In this document: in pieces, positions 10,690 to 22,700 of the stretch | Numbering within the stretch: position 1 is the stretch's first letter | How the letters are laid out: the number at the start of each line of letters is the position of its first letter | Assembly (NCBI GenBank): GCA_949126835.1 | Contig: OX421507.1 | Coordinates: forward strand, 31,944,882-32,008,881 | Source of the DNA: Anisus vortex | Lineage: Eukaryota > Mollusca > Gastropoda > Planorbidae | Direction: 5' to 3' | Length of the DNA: 64,000 nucleotides | Notes under the pieces: model-generated | What the model saw: only the letters and a program-made list of their open reading frames with translations | Told to the model about the DNA's origin: nothing | Database searches by the model: none | Made by a program: the position numbers and the translations under genes

Positions 10690-13600
10690 TGTCTGTTTAT
10701 TGGTAAAACTGCAAGCATAATACAATAATTAGCTATACTATCATTCATGTCTGTTTGTCAGTAAAATTACAAATATAATACAATAATTAGCTATACTATC
10801 ATTCATGTTTGTCAGTAAAATTACAAATATAATACAATAATTAGCTATACTATCATTCATGTTTGTCAGTAAAATTACAAATATAATACAATAATTAGCT
10901 ATACTATCATTCATGTTTGTCAGTAAAATTACAAATATAATACAATAATTAGCTATACTATCATTCATGTTTGTCAGTAAAATTACAAATATAATACAAT
11001 AATTAGCTATACTATCATTCATGTTTGTCAGTAAAATTACAAATATAATACAATAATTAGCTATACTATCATTCATGTTTGTCAGTAAAATTACAAATAT
11101 AATACAATAATTAGCTATACTATCATTCATGTTTGTCAGTAAAATTACAAATATAATACAATAATTAGCTATACTATCATTCATGTTTGTCAGTAAAATT
11201 ACAAATATAATACAATAATTAGCTATACTATCATTCATGTTTGTCAGTAAAATTACAAATATAATACAATAATTAGCTATACTATCATTCATGTTTGTCA
11301 GTAAAATTACAAATATAATACAATAATTAGCTATACTATCATTCATGTTTGTCAGTAAAATTACAAATATAATACAATAATTAGCTATACTATCATTCAT
11401 GTTTGTCAGTAAAATTACAAATATAATACAATAATTAGCTATACTATCATTCATGTTTGTCAGTAAAATTACAAATATAATACAATAATTAGCTATACTA
11501 TCATTCATGTTTGTCAGTAAAATTACAAATATAATACAATAATTAGCTATACTATCATTCATGTTTGTCAGTAAAATTACAAATATAATACAATAATTAG
11601 CTATACTATCATTCATGTTTGTCAGTAAAATTACAAATATAATACAATAATTAGCTATACTATCATTCATGTTTGTCAGTAAAATTACAAATATAATACA
11701 ATAATTAGCTATACTATCATTCATGTTTGTCAGTAAAATTACAAATATAATACAATAATTAGCTATACTATCATTCATGTTTGTCAGTAAAATTACAAAT
11801 ATAATACAATAATTAGCTATACTATCATTCATGTTTGTCAGTAAAATTACAAATATAATACAATAATTAGCTATACTATCATTCATGTTTGTCAGTAAAA
11901 TTACAAATATAATACAATAATTAGCTATACTATCATTCATGTTTGTCAGTAAAATTACAAATATAATACAATAATTAGCTATACTATCATTCATGTTTGT
12001 CAGTAAAATTACAAATATAATACAATAATTAGCTATACTATCATTCATGTTTGTCAGTAAAATTACAAATATAATACAATAATTAGCTATACTATCATTC
12101 ATGTTTGTCAGTAAAATTACAAATATAATACAATAATTAGCTATACTATCATTCATGTTTGTCAGTAAAATTACAAATATAATACAATAATTAGCTATAC
12201 TATCATTCATGTTTGTCAGTAAAATTACAAATATAATACAATAATTAGCTATACTATCATTCATGTTTGTCAGTAAAATTACAAATATAATACAATAATT
12301 AGCTATACTATCATTCATGTTTGTCAGTAAAATTACAAATATAATACAATAATTAGCTATACTATCATTCATGTTTGTCAGTAAAATTACAAATATAATA
12401 CAATAATTAGCTATACTATCATTCATGTTTGTCAGTAAAATTACAAATATAATACAATAATTAGCTATACTATCATTCATGTTTGTCAGTAAAATTACAA
12501 ATATAATACAATAATTAGCTATACTATCATTCATGTTTGTCAGTAAAATTACAAATATAATACAATAATTAGCTATACTATCATTCATGTTTGTCAGTAA
12601 AATTACAAATATAATACAATAATTAGCTATACTATCATTCATGTTTGTCAGTAAAATTACAAATATAATACAATAATTAGCTATACTATCATTCATGTTT
12701 GTCAGTAAAATTACAAATATAATACAATAATTAGCTATACTATCATTCATGTTTGTCAGTAAAATTACAAATATAATACAATAATTAGCTATACTATCAT
12801 TCATGTTTGTCAGTAAAATTACAAATATAATACAATAATTAGCTATACTATCATTCATGTTTGTCAGTAAAATTACAAATATAATACAATAATTAGCTAT
12901 ACTATCATTCATGTTTGTCAGTAAAATTACAAATATAATACAATAATTAGCTATACTATCATTCATGTCTGTCAGTAAAATTACAAATATAATACAATAA
13001 TTAGCTATACTATCATTCATGTCTGTCAGTAAAATTACAAATATAATACAATAATTAGCTATACTATCATTCATGTTTGTCAGTAAAATTACAAATATAA
13101 TACAATAATTAGCTATACTATCATTCATGTTTGTCAGTAAAATTACAAATATAATACAATAATTAGCTATACTATCATTCATGTTTGTCAGTAAAATTAC
13201 AAATATAATACAATAATTAGCTATACTATCATTCATGTTTGTCAGTAAAATTACAAATATAATACAATAATTAGCTATACTATCATTCATGTTTGTCAGT
13301 AAAATTACAAATATAATACAATAATTAGCTATACTATCATTCATGTTTGTCAGTAAAATTACAAATATAATACAATAATTAGCTATACTATCATTCATGT
13401 TTGTCAGTAAAATTACAAATATAATACAATAATTAGCTATACTATCATTCATGTTTGTCAGTAAAATTACAAATATAATACAATAATTAGCTATACTATC
13501 ATTCATGTTTGTCAGTAAAATTACAAATATAATACAATAATTAGCTATACTATCATTCATGTCTGTCAGTAAAATTACAAATATAATACAATAATTAGCT

Positions 13601-14245
13601 ATACTATCATTCATGTCTGTCAGTAAAATTACAAATATAATACAATAATTAGATATACTATCATTCATGTCTGTCAGTAAAATTACAAATATAATACAAT
13701 AATTAGCTATACTATCATTCATGTTTGTCAGTAAAATTACAAATATAATACAATAATTAGCTATACTATCATTCATGTTTGTCAGTAAAATTACAAATAT
13801 AATACAATAATTAGCTATACTATCATTCATGTTTGTCAGTAAAATTACAAATATAATACAATAATTAGCTATACTATCATTCATGTTTGTCAGTAAAATT
13901 ACAAATATAATACAATAATTAGCTATACTATCATTCATGTTTGTCAGTAAAATTACAAATATAATACAATAATTAGCTATACTATCATTCATGTTTGTCA
14001 GTAAAATTACAAATATAATACAATAATTAGCTATACTATCATTCATGTTTGTCAGTAAAATTACAAATATAATACAATAATTAGCTATACTATCATTCAT
14101 GTTTGTCAGTAAAATTACAAATATAATACAATAATTAGCTATACTATCATTCATGTTTGTCAGTAAAATTACAAATATAATACAATAATTAGCTATACTA
14201 TCATTCATGTTTGTCAGTAAAATTACAAATATAATACAATCATTG
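10690..14245. repeat. 54-bp satellite, about 65 copies
   Basis: The unit runs from ATTCATGTTTGTCAGTAAAA through AATACAATAATTAGCTATAC to TATC, exactly 54 bp, almost without variation. The main variant is TGTCTGT for TGTTTGT in small clusters near 12965-13025 and 13560-13670. The first units (10690-10800) and the last are diverged, as expected at array edges. Because 54 is a multiple of 3, one minus-strand frame stays open for 1171 codons with an 18-residue period. Confidence 0.98.
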
Positions 14246-14301
14246 AGTGGTGCCATTCTTGTCTATCAATAAATTACCCCAAAAATTTGAGTAAAACTAT
14301 G

Positions 14302-14542
14302 GTGCACGGCGGCTGATGAAGTTCCTGTATTAGAATCCTGGTGAAGGCTAGGATTTTGTTCCTCCGTCTGGAGGGTGTTCCTGAATCTACCCAGCTCTGA
14401 TGGGTACCTGACTTTAGTTGGGGTAAAAGTAAAGGTGGCTTGTTCTGGCCACACAATCCCCTAGTACGTTGTGGCCACAGAAACTGGTTAATGCTTCTTC
14501 ACTGGCCCTATGGATCAATTTCGTCAGACGGGATACTTTTTT
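14302..14542 (+). mobile_element. SINE-A copy
   Basis: Contains GGTGAAGGCTAGGATTTTGT, CCAGCTCTGATGGGTACCTG, TTCTGGCCACACAATCCCCT, GTGGCCACAGAAACTGG and the tail TCAGACGGGATAC. It abuts the right edge of the 54-bp satellite. Confidence 0.88.
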
Positions 14543-14544
14543 GG

Positions 14545-14955
14545 TAAAACTACAAACATAATATACTTGAGCAGTGCATGCCTATCTGTCAGTTAAACTG
14601 CAAACATCATACAATCATTTAGTTGTGTATCGGTAATTCATGTTTGTTTTTATTTAATGCTATTTTTCTCTACGCCATGTTATGCTTACTTTATATTATG
14701 GACAAATTATATTTTATACAATAAAATAAATCAATAATCTAATTTTGTTTGTTGTTTTCTTAATTTTGTGTGTGTGAGTGCATTATCCAAGTGTTATAGA
14801 TCAAACTTTATTCAAGAAACTCTTCATTCATTAAATTAATTTTCTCATTGTGAAACATCACATCATCACATCAAGAATTGACTTTTAAAAAGTGAACTGT
14901 TCTTTGAACCGAAACTAGTCAAGACTTTGTTTGGATTGAAATAGGATAAGGAAGG
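14545..14955. other. AT-rich stretch, no gene seen
   Basis: Begins with a diverged trace of the neighbouring satellite (AAACATAATA words at 14545-14620). Otherwise featureless. Confidence 0.5.
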
Positions 14956-14959
14956 TGAA

Positions 14960-15285
14960 AAGAAATGAAACTTAAGGCAAACAAACAGGACACAAATTTG
15001 ACATCAGCATTTCAATCTCTAGGCATCTCCATGCATTCAAACTAAACAGAAGACTTAGCTTATAAACGTAGAAGATAGTGGCATCCAGCTTTTCAATGGG
15101 TTGCCTGAACAAATCAAGAAAATGAGCAGCAAAATAACAAGTGGTATCCGGGCATGAAATGGGTTGCCTGAACATCATTTAAAAGACTATTAAAATGTAA
15201 GACTAGACTCAGACCACCGCATAGGACTCAATAATAATTATTATAGAAGTCGTGTCTGTAATTTGTAAGATAACAATTTGAAATC
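14960..15285 (+). mobile_element. LINE 3' fragment, plus orientation
   Basis: Decayed copy of the LINE end: GGGTTGCCTGAACA, AAGACTAGACTCAGACCAC and a tail with TAGAAGTCGTGTCTGTAATTT. The GGGTTGCCTGAACA segment appears twice (near 15098 and 15160), so part of it is duplicated. Confidence 0.7.
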
Positions 15286-15747
15286 CTCATCAAAACGCTA
15301 AACTACATCAGATAGATGGAAGTCTTTTTGAGTCATTGACAAATAAACTTACATAGCCTGAAATAGACTCTCAAATACACATAAACAACTCTACATGAAC
15401 TAGCGAGACAATTTCAAATACAACAGAGATACCAATATTACCTTCTATACACACTCATCACAACATTGAGTGAATATTGAATGAATGTTGAGTAAATATA
15501 GAGTGAATATAAAGTGAATATTGAAAAAGTATAGAGGGAATATTCAGAGCATCATTGTCAATAAGCTTTATTTGACTTGATTTAATCAACAAACTTTACA
15601 TGTAGTCATTAAGAAAAAAAATATTAACAAACATCAAGTGATAAACAATAGTTCATTGCCAGTTAAAATTACAACAGTAATTGTGTAAACATTAGTATAA
15701 TATAACACATTAGTATAATATAACAAACTCAACGTTATAAGTGTGCA

Positions 15748-16010
15748 ATATGAGGCACGGTGGTCGAGCGGCAGCACGTTAAACTGGCGTACTGACAGTC
15801 TGAGGTTTGAATGCTTCTGAAGGCTAATATTTGTTCCCAGGACTGGAAGGTGTCCCTGAGTTTAACCAGCTCTGATGGGTACCTGACATTAGTTTGGGGT
15901 AAAGTAAAGGCGGCTGGGAATTGTGCTGGCCACACAATCCCCTAGTATGGAGTGGCCAAAGAAACTGGTGAATGCTGCTTCACTGGCCCTTTTTTGTCAC
16001 ACAGGTAGGT
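15748..16010 (+). mobile_element. SINE-A copy, near full length
   Basis: Starts with a tRNA-like head, GTGGTCGAGCGGCAGCACG (box A-like) and GAGGTTTGAATGC (box B-like). The shared body follows: GGTACCTGACATTAG, GGCTGGGAATTGTGCTGGCC, AACTGGTGAATGCTGCTTCA. The head supports Pol III origin. Confidence 0.88.
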
Positions 16011-16107
16011 ACTATAAGGTAGATCTGTGCCAGTTAAAATCAGAACATCAATTGTGTAAAATTAAAGGTAGAACAATAATTGTGTAAAATTTATGAGTAA
16101 AACAAAA

Positions 16108-17069
16108 TCAATAGATTCAACATTATTAGTGTATACACTTTCAATAGATTCTACATTATTAGTGTATACACTTTCAATAGATTCTACATTATTAGTGTAT
16201 ACACTTTCAATAGATTCAACATTATTAGTGTATACGCTTTCAATAGATTCAACATTATTAGTGTATACGCTTTCAATAGATTCTACATTATTAGTGTATA
16301 CACTTTCAATAGATTCTACATTATTAGTGTATACACTTTCAATAGATTCAACATTATTAGTGTATACACTTTCAATAGATTCAACATTATTAGTGTATAC
16401 ACTTTCAATAGATTCAACATTATTAGTGTATACACTTTCAATAGATTCAACATTATTAGTGTATACACTCTCAATAGATTCAACATTATTAGTGTATACA
16501 CTTTCAATAGATTCTACATTATTAGTGTATACGCTTTCAATAGATTCAACATTATTAGTGTATAAGCTTTCAATAGATTCAACATTATTAGTGTATACAC
16601 TTTCAATAGATTCTACATTATTAGTGTATACACTTTCAATAGATTCAAAATTATTAGTGTATACACTTTCAATAGATTCAACATTATTAGTGTATACACT
16701 TTCAATAGATTCAACATTATTAGTGTATACACTTTCAATAGATTCTACATTATTAGTGTATACACTTTCAATAGATTCAACATTATTAGCGTATACACTT
16801 TAAATAGATTCAACATTATTAGTGTATATACTTTCAATAGATTCAACATTATTAGTGTATACTCTTTCAATAGATTCTACATTATTAGTGTATACACTTT
16901 CAATAGATTCAACATTATTAGTGTATACACTTTCAATAGATTCAACATTATTAGTGTATACACTTTCAATAGATTCAACATTATTAATGTATACACTTTC
17001 AATAGATTCAACATTATTAGTGCATACACTTTCAATAGATTCTACATTATTAGTGTATACACTTTCATA
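16108..17069. repeat. 33-bp minisatellite, about 29 copies
   Basis: The unit is TCAATAGATTCTACATTATT plus AGTGTATACACTT. The palindrome AGTGTATACACT recurs every 33 bp. Units alternate TTCTAC and TTCAAC. The period is a multiple of 3, so both strands show long spurious frames. Confidence 0.97.
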
Positions 17070-17204
17070 ACACTTACATACACAACAGCATCCAGTACAA
17101 AATGAGAATGTGTACTTGAGTAAAAATACATTTTTTAGTAGTAAGCAATGACGTATTTATCTCCCATTTATAATTATAACAAACATCTTTTACTAAATAC
17201 AGGA

Positions 17205-17262
17205 TCCAAACCCAGAACCTTTGGTTGACCAGCCAAACGCGCTGCCGCTCTGCCCACAATGC
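17205..17262 (-). mobile_element. SINE-A head remnant
   Basis: On the minus strand it reads as the tRNA-like head (GCGGCAGCGCGTTTGGCTGG, then GGTTTGGATCC). The body is missing. A SINE-A tail remnant in the opposite orientation lies at 17528-17585. Confidence 0.65.
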
Positions 17263-17269
17263 CCTCTTT

Positions 17270-18360
17270 TAGTTCTAATCTTTTCTTTAAAATAAAGATT
17301 GTCACTACAGATGGAATGTCGAGGCAATTCAAATTTTACTCAAATATTTGACCAACTTGTTGCAATCATTAATATCATAATATTTTGTTTTCATCTGTCA
17401 TTGAGAGGCAAAATACAACCTTGACAATACTCTAAAATCATTTACAGATAAAAGTAAAATTTGAAAAAGAAATTATATCGTTAATTGAAACACTCATAAA
17501 ATAAATCATACAGAGATTTTTCTAAGTTTAACACAGCTGCTTCATTGGACCTACGGATCAATTCGGTCCGACTGGTACTTCACTTTTTTTTTACAACAAT
17601 TTTAGAGTACAGGTAACTCAAAGATCAACAATCAAAGTGGACAGGTAAATAATATCAACAATATTAGTAACAATATTACAGTCAAGATAACAATAATTTT
17701 GAATAAAAGAGTAAAAGTTCAGGATTTTTAATCTAAAATCTTTTTTAAAATTTAAATCCCTAACTTTTCACAAACTTACAAAAAAAAAACTGCATGTATG
17801 ACATTTAATGTTAACATTCAGTGTGTACAGGTAGCTCTAGTCCAGATCACAAAATAAGTTTGAAGGATACTTCTTTAAGTACTAATATAAGAAAACAAAA
17901 AACATGATGGGAGTTTTATTACTGACTCCTGAACTTTACAACATTATTCACTTGAAGAAAATATACATCTACATTCTCATGTTGTCTTGTCCATTCTGTT
18001 GAGTTGCCAGCAACTGTATGAAGTTGCTAGAACGGTGAATTGACAAGTCTTAATGAGGTCTGACCTTTTCAAATGATCCTGAACGTGCTATTTTTAATTA
18101 TTTTAGGCATTTCCGTAAACAAAAAACATACTTTTGCTGGTGTTTTTACAATATATGTCAACCTAGACAGCCAGTTCTTATCTTTTAGAAATATACAAAC
18201 GCTACAAGATTAGTTTTGAGGAATCCGTTTTTAACATCAAAAGTGAGTGTGCGATAATCAATACTCATAGTGTTAGTCGAGTAAAGTTAAATTTAGCTTT
18301 GTTTATAACATACATTAGTCAAGAGTTGCATCCTTGGGTATTAAAAAAACACAATGCTTA
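17270..18360. other. AT-rich stretch with one SINE-A tail remnant
   Basis: Only a short 3' SINE piece (CTGCTTCATTGGACCTACGG, near 17535) is recognisable. No gene seen. Confidence 0.5.
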
Positions 18361-18363
18361 GAT

Positions 18364-18546
18364 TTATAAAAACATAACACAAAAATTCTTTGCATCAAGC
18401 AATAAGTTTGGGGTATATAAATAGGTGATTCTTTCATGTCGGACATTCACAATCAATTGCTTTCTTTTGGCAACATCTTTTGGAAATGAAATAAAATTTA
18501 ATCCCATACATGGTATCGTACAACCAGTAACGCAGCACACAGACAT
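18364..18546 (-). CDS. THAP-like zinc-finger ORF (single exon or fragment)
   Basis: A 60-codon frame begins MSVCCVTGCTI and continues with FISFPKDVAKRKQLIV. THAP domains (about 80-90 aa, C2CH zinc fingers that bind DNA) typically begin with CxxxGC and then a short SFHxFPKDxxxRKxW stretch. The order and spacing here fit the first half, with L where W is usual. The second half is poor: the expected C-x2-H pair is not seen before the stop. It may be the first exon of a THAP gene, a remnant from a transposase (P-element or similar), or chance resemblance. No expression evidence. Confidence 0.4.
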   Translation of the reverse strand: MSVCCVTGCTIPCMGLNFISFPKDVAKRKQLIVNVRHERITYLYTPNLLLDAKNFCVMFL

Positions 18547-18799
18547 GATTTTGAAGCAAATGAACTAATAGGACTGGTAATGTTTTACACTTCAATCTTT
18601 ATGCAGGCATAATCGTTAAGACTTAACTTATCAATTGTAACAATGTATAATAGAAACAAATAACACTGGAAAACAGGTAACGTTTTTTTTAATTACATTA
18701 ATACAAATTAAAAGAATTGCTAAAAAAAAATTGTATGCATTTAACGACGAGGAGAGAAAAAAACATCTACCACATATAAACTAGGGAGATCTTGGAAAA

Positions 18800-18995
18800 G
18801 CTAGGAGTGCGTTCAGATGGCATAGCGAGGATTCTGGGTTTGAATCCTGGTCAAGGCTAGGTTTTGTGGTGAAGGCTAGGATTTATTCCCAGATCTGTCC
18901 CAGAGTCTACCCAGCTCTGGTGGGTACCTGACTTTAGCTGGGGTAAAGTAAAGGCTGTTGGGGCATTGTACTAGCCACACAACCTCCTGGATCAC
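18800..18995 (+). mobile_element. SINE-A copy, 3' truncated
   Basis: Head with GGGTTTGAATCCTGGTCAAG and body with CCCAGCTCTGGTGGGTACC. The GGTGAAGGCTAGGATTT segment is partly duplicated near 18855-18880. Confidence 0.8.
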
Positions 18996-19059
18996 AATGT
19001 CAACTGATGACAGGCTCCAACCTGAAGAACTTCAACGTTCAGTTATACTTTACTGCTAC

Positions 19060-19130
19060 ACCACCCATCACTGCTACACCACCCATCGCTGCTACACCAT
19101 CCTACAGTGCTACACCATTCAGCAGTCATA
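19060..19130. repeat. Short CTACACCACCCATC tandem
   Basis: Four to five imperfect 17-18-bp units built on GCTACACCACCCATC. Confidence 0.75.
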
Positions 19131-19213
19131 CATTTTGCGACATTAGTTATACTGTATTTCTGCTGCCTGACAAACAAAAGTCAGTCATCACTATGTTTGA
19201 CAAAAGAAAGAAT

Positions 19214-19703
19214 TCACGTTTGATTTTTAGTTTTTTTCACACATGAACCGGGTTTGAGTTTTTTCCTCCGTTTGTTACCGAAAGATGGGCAGCTTATTGA
19301 GTCGATGTGAACGTTGCTCAGGCCCTCGACGATTTCTCTCCCTCTCTCTGAAATACTCATCTCTCCATGAAAACCGTTTGGCTTACTGGATTTACCAGCA
19401 ACTCCACGAGGCACCTCTGCTTGAGTATTGCTGTTCTTGACAGTCTGGCAGAAGGCAGATCTAGATGGGATGATATTTCCTTTAGGCAGGACAGCCTGAC
19501 CTCTAAGAAAGTTTGCGTCTCCTCCAGGAAAGCTGCTATCGCTGCAGTCTGTGACGATATTTAACATTTCTTCTTCCTCGCTACTGTCTGTGCCAAGTGA
19601 GACATTGTGGTTTGCTCGTTTCACTATGGTGCCGTTGTCGCCAGTTAGCACATAAGTGGCGTTTTCAATGTTGACATTCTGAGCATTAAGATTGGTAAAC
19701 TTT
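19214..19703 (-). CDS. Ankyrin-repeat gene, coding exon 3 (RHIM-like motif and C terminus)
   Basis: 490 nt after acceptor TTTTTGCAG. The amyloid-like motif is the first thing encoded. Then come SSEEEE, a serine-rich region and the basic tail NKRRKKLKPGSCVKKTKNQT, which could act as a nuclear localisation signal. Stop at 19214-19216. Confidence 0.75.
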
Positions 19704-22700
19704 CTGCAAAAAGAAAAATCTTTAAGTCAAGTTTTGGGTAAATGTCTTTTAAATGCTGCGTCACTGAAAGCATTTTTAGAACAAAAGGGAATTAGTAATT
19801 TCATTCCATAGGGGCATGGTGGCAGAGGGGCAGCACGTTTGGCTGGCGGACCAAAGGTCCTGGGTTCAAATCCTGCTGATGGTTAGGATTTGTTCCCGGG
19901 TCTGAAAGAGGGTGTCTTTCAGTCTACCCAGCTCTGATAGGTACCGGACAAAATTTGGGGTAAAGCATAGGTGAATGGGCATAATGCTGGCCACACGATC
20001 CCCTCATATGCAGTCACTATATTAACCGGTAAACGCAGCTTTACCTGCCAGACGGGATATTTATTTTTGTTTTGTTTCTCACTCTACGATTTGGTAAAAA
20101 AAATATTTCAATTTACCAACAAGAAATGCATTTATCAGGGTTCTTACAGAAAAATTGCCTAAAAATTCCAGGAGTTTTCAAGGAGTGTTCCAGAAGTTTT
20201 TCAGGAGTAAATTTTTTGGAAAAGTCGAGCTGAGCTCTTTAAAAAAAAAACAGACACCTCGCTACACAGTTTTTTTTTTGTTTAACGACATTACAGGGAC
20301 TTATATAGCCTACATCCCAAGTTTGGATAAAAAAAAACAAGATCTACTTAAAAAAAAAAGAACCATGGAGTGGCATCACTGGTGTCATCAAAGTTTGCAC
20401 GCGGAAATAAAAAAAAGAGGGTTAACTCCAATAGGGCTTTCTGGAAAAGTGAAAGTACCATCTAAGAGAAGTGATTATGATTTTTTTATTACTAATTAAT
20501 CGCCCTAAAAAAAAAAAGGATTTTTAGTATTTTTCCAGAACTAAATGCAGTTTTTCCAGGAGTTATAATTAAGGTCCTGGAACACAACTTTTTGTTTTCC
20601 AAGAGTTTCAAGGAGTTTCCAGGAGATGTACGAACCCTGTTTATATTTATTTCTAAATATAAACTTTGAATAAAAGTGTTTCCAAAAAACATGATCATGT
20701 CTAGCAGTGTAGTAGATGTGTTTGAGTGGCAGCACTCAAAGTGTCACTCCTAGTGGCAGCACTCAAAGTGTCACTTCTAGTGGCAGCACTCAAAGTGTCA
20801 CACCTAGTGGCAGCACTCAAAGCGTCACTCCTAGTGGCAGCGCTCAAAGCGTCACTCCTAAAGTCTTTGGTATAAATTCAGGTTAAAACACCAGTTGGTT
20901 GCCTTCAATCTGTTTAAAAGAAAAGGTAGCTGGGCATTGCATTGGCCACACAATTTCCTCACAGACTGTTGCCAATAAATATGGTGAGATCTGCTACATT
21001 ATCCAAATGGATGACAATAATCTACAAAAGTGAAATTTACCGCTCGTATAACCATTTCACCACTAGAGCTGTAACGCATCACATCTACTAGTTGTTTACT
21101 ATAGTCGCTGCGTTTTGCGATTAAAGGTTTAGTTTCTAATTGCTAGTTTTTAAATGCCTATTTAAGCCTTTTTAAACTCTGACCATAGAAAGCAATAGTG
21201 ATGCTATTTTTAGACATTTGTTTGGTATTTTTAGCTCGAGCAATCAAGTTTTAAGGAATTTTTTAAAAATATCCCATTTTTATCTCTAATTCTACAACAA
21301 TGGATGGCATTTAGAGAAGCATTAGGCTAGCATATGAGAGAAAGGCTGTATTATTTTGATAATGCCAATATAATAGTGATATTGAAAGCATTGTAGAAAT
21401 TGAATAGGCTTTGAATAGGAGGATTTGAGTCTGATTTCTAAATTCCATGAAAAACTATTGCAACAGATCAATGTATGCTCAGTGATTTATTTTTATTTTC
21501 ACTTTTATCTATCAATTTATTGTCACCTGTTCTAATTTGAATTATATATTTATATATATATATATATATAAACCTTATATATTTATATTTTAACTGTGAA
21601 GAATTTAATTCAGTTGCTTTAATAGCTTCTTTTACAGTGAGTTATGCAACTTGGCTTAGAGATTGGGGAGTTAAAGGCTGGCAACTGCTTAGGACTTAAA
21701 GGGTTAAGTTAAAAAAAAAACGTACAAACTAATAGTGACTGCAGCGGCAGGAGGATCGTCCTCGTCATTCGTATCACCGTCCACGGAGATCCTTATCGGC
21801 CTCGTGGGTCTCGGGTGGCTTCTGATGTAGTCCTCCGCACATCTCTTCATGTGGTCGCTGAATTCCTTGTAGTTGAAGCTCTGGCTGGGAGGCTGTGAAG
21901 CTGCAGATGGTACACGGGGGGGCGGGGGGCTTATTTGACATCTCTGTGTTGACTGAGAGCCTGGGGCTGTTCTAGATCCCGTGGCTGGGGGAAAACGAGA
22001 AATATGTCACATAAAAATGCGATGGATAAAAAATTTCTTTGGGGAATTAATATAGATATTATGTACGTTTTAATGGTCATGGTGGTCTATTCGCAGAGCG
22101 GTCGGCTGGCTTACCAAAGGTTCTGGGTTCGAATCGTGAAGAAGGCTTGTTACTTAGTCTGACTTTGTCAATATTTGGTAAGTCGGAATCACATATATAT
22201 TAATTTGCAATTCGGTAAGAAGTACACAATAGTAAAGTATCCTGTCAGACCAAAATGAACCCGCGTTCACAGCATACTAGGGGATTGTGTCGCCATCTGC
22301 CTTTACTTTAGCCCAACTAAAGTCAGGTACCCATCAGAGCTGGGTAGACTCAGCGACACCCTCCACACCCTGGATCAATTTCTAGCCTTTATCAGGATTC
22401 GTAACCAGGACCTTCAAACGCGCTGTCTTTTACTGGGCATTTTCATAAATTCATTCTAGTTTGTCAATGATGATGTTAGGTTTGAACTATGAAGGATACT
22501 GGTGCTATATTTGGACAAATTTAAACTATGTATTTCCATCACAATCTTCTTACTGAAATACTTACAACTTTGTGTTCCTTGGGTTCCTCTCTCAATAATT
22601 GTTTGCAAGAGAAACTGTCTTACAGTATCGTGGTTCCCTTTCAAAGCTAAACTGAATGCAGTGCTGCCGTTTGTGCTACTTTTGTTGATATCTGCTCCAC

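Noticed and set aside
10741..14256. 1171-codon minus-strand open frame with an 18-residue hydrophobic repeat
   Set aside because: It is a direct product of the 54-bp satellite (54 = 3 x 18). There is no unique sequence, no start context and no domain. The frame simply never meets a stop in the unit.
15735..15935. Short frames in SINE-A copies (also at 14266-14456, 45471-45692 and 52555-52773)
   Set aside because: The same peptide pieces (for example YPSELG) recur because the SINE is repeated; SINEs are non-coding.
16093..17070. Open frames of 236 and 82 codons (SIDSTLLVYTL repeats)
   Set aside because: Product of the 33-bp array; also open on the opposite strand in part, as expected for a stop-free tandem unit.
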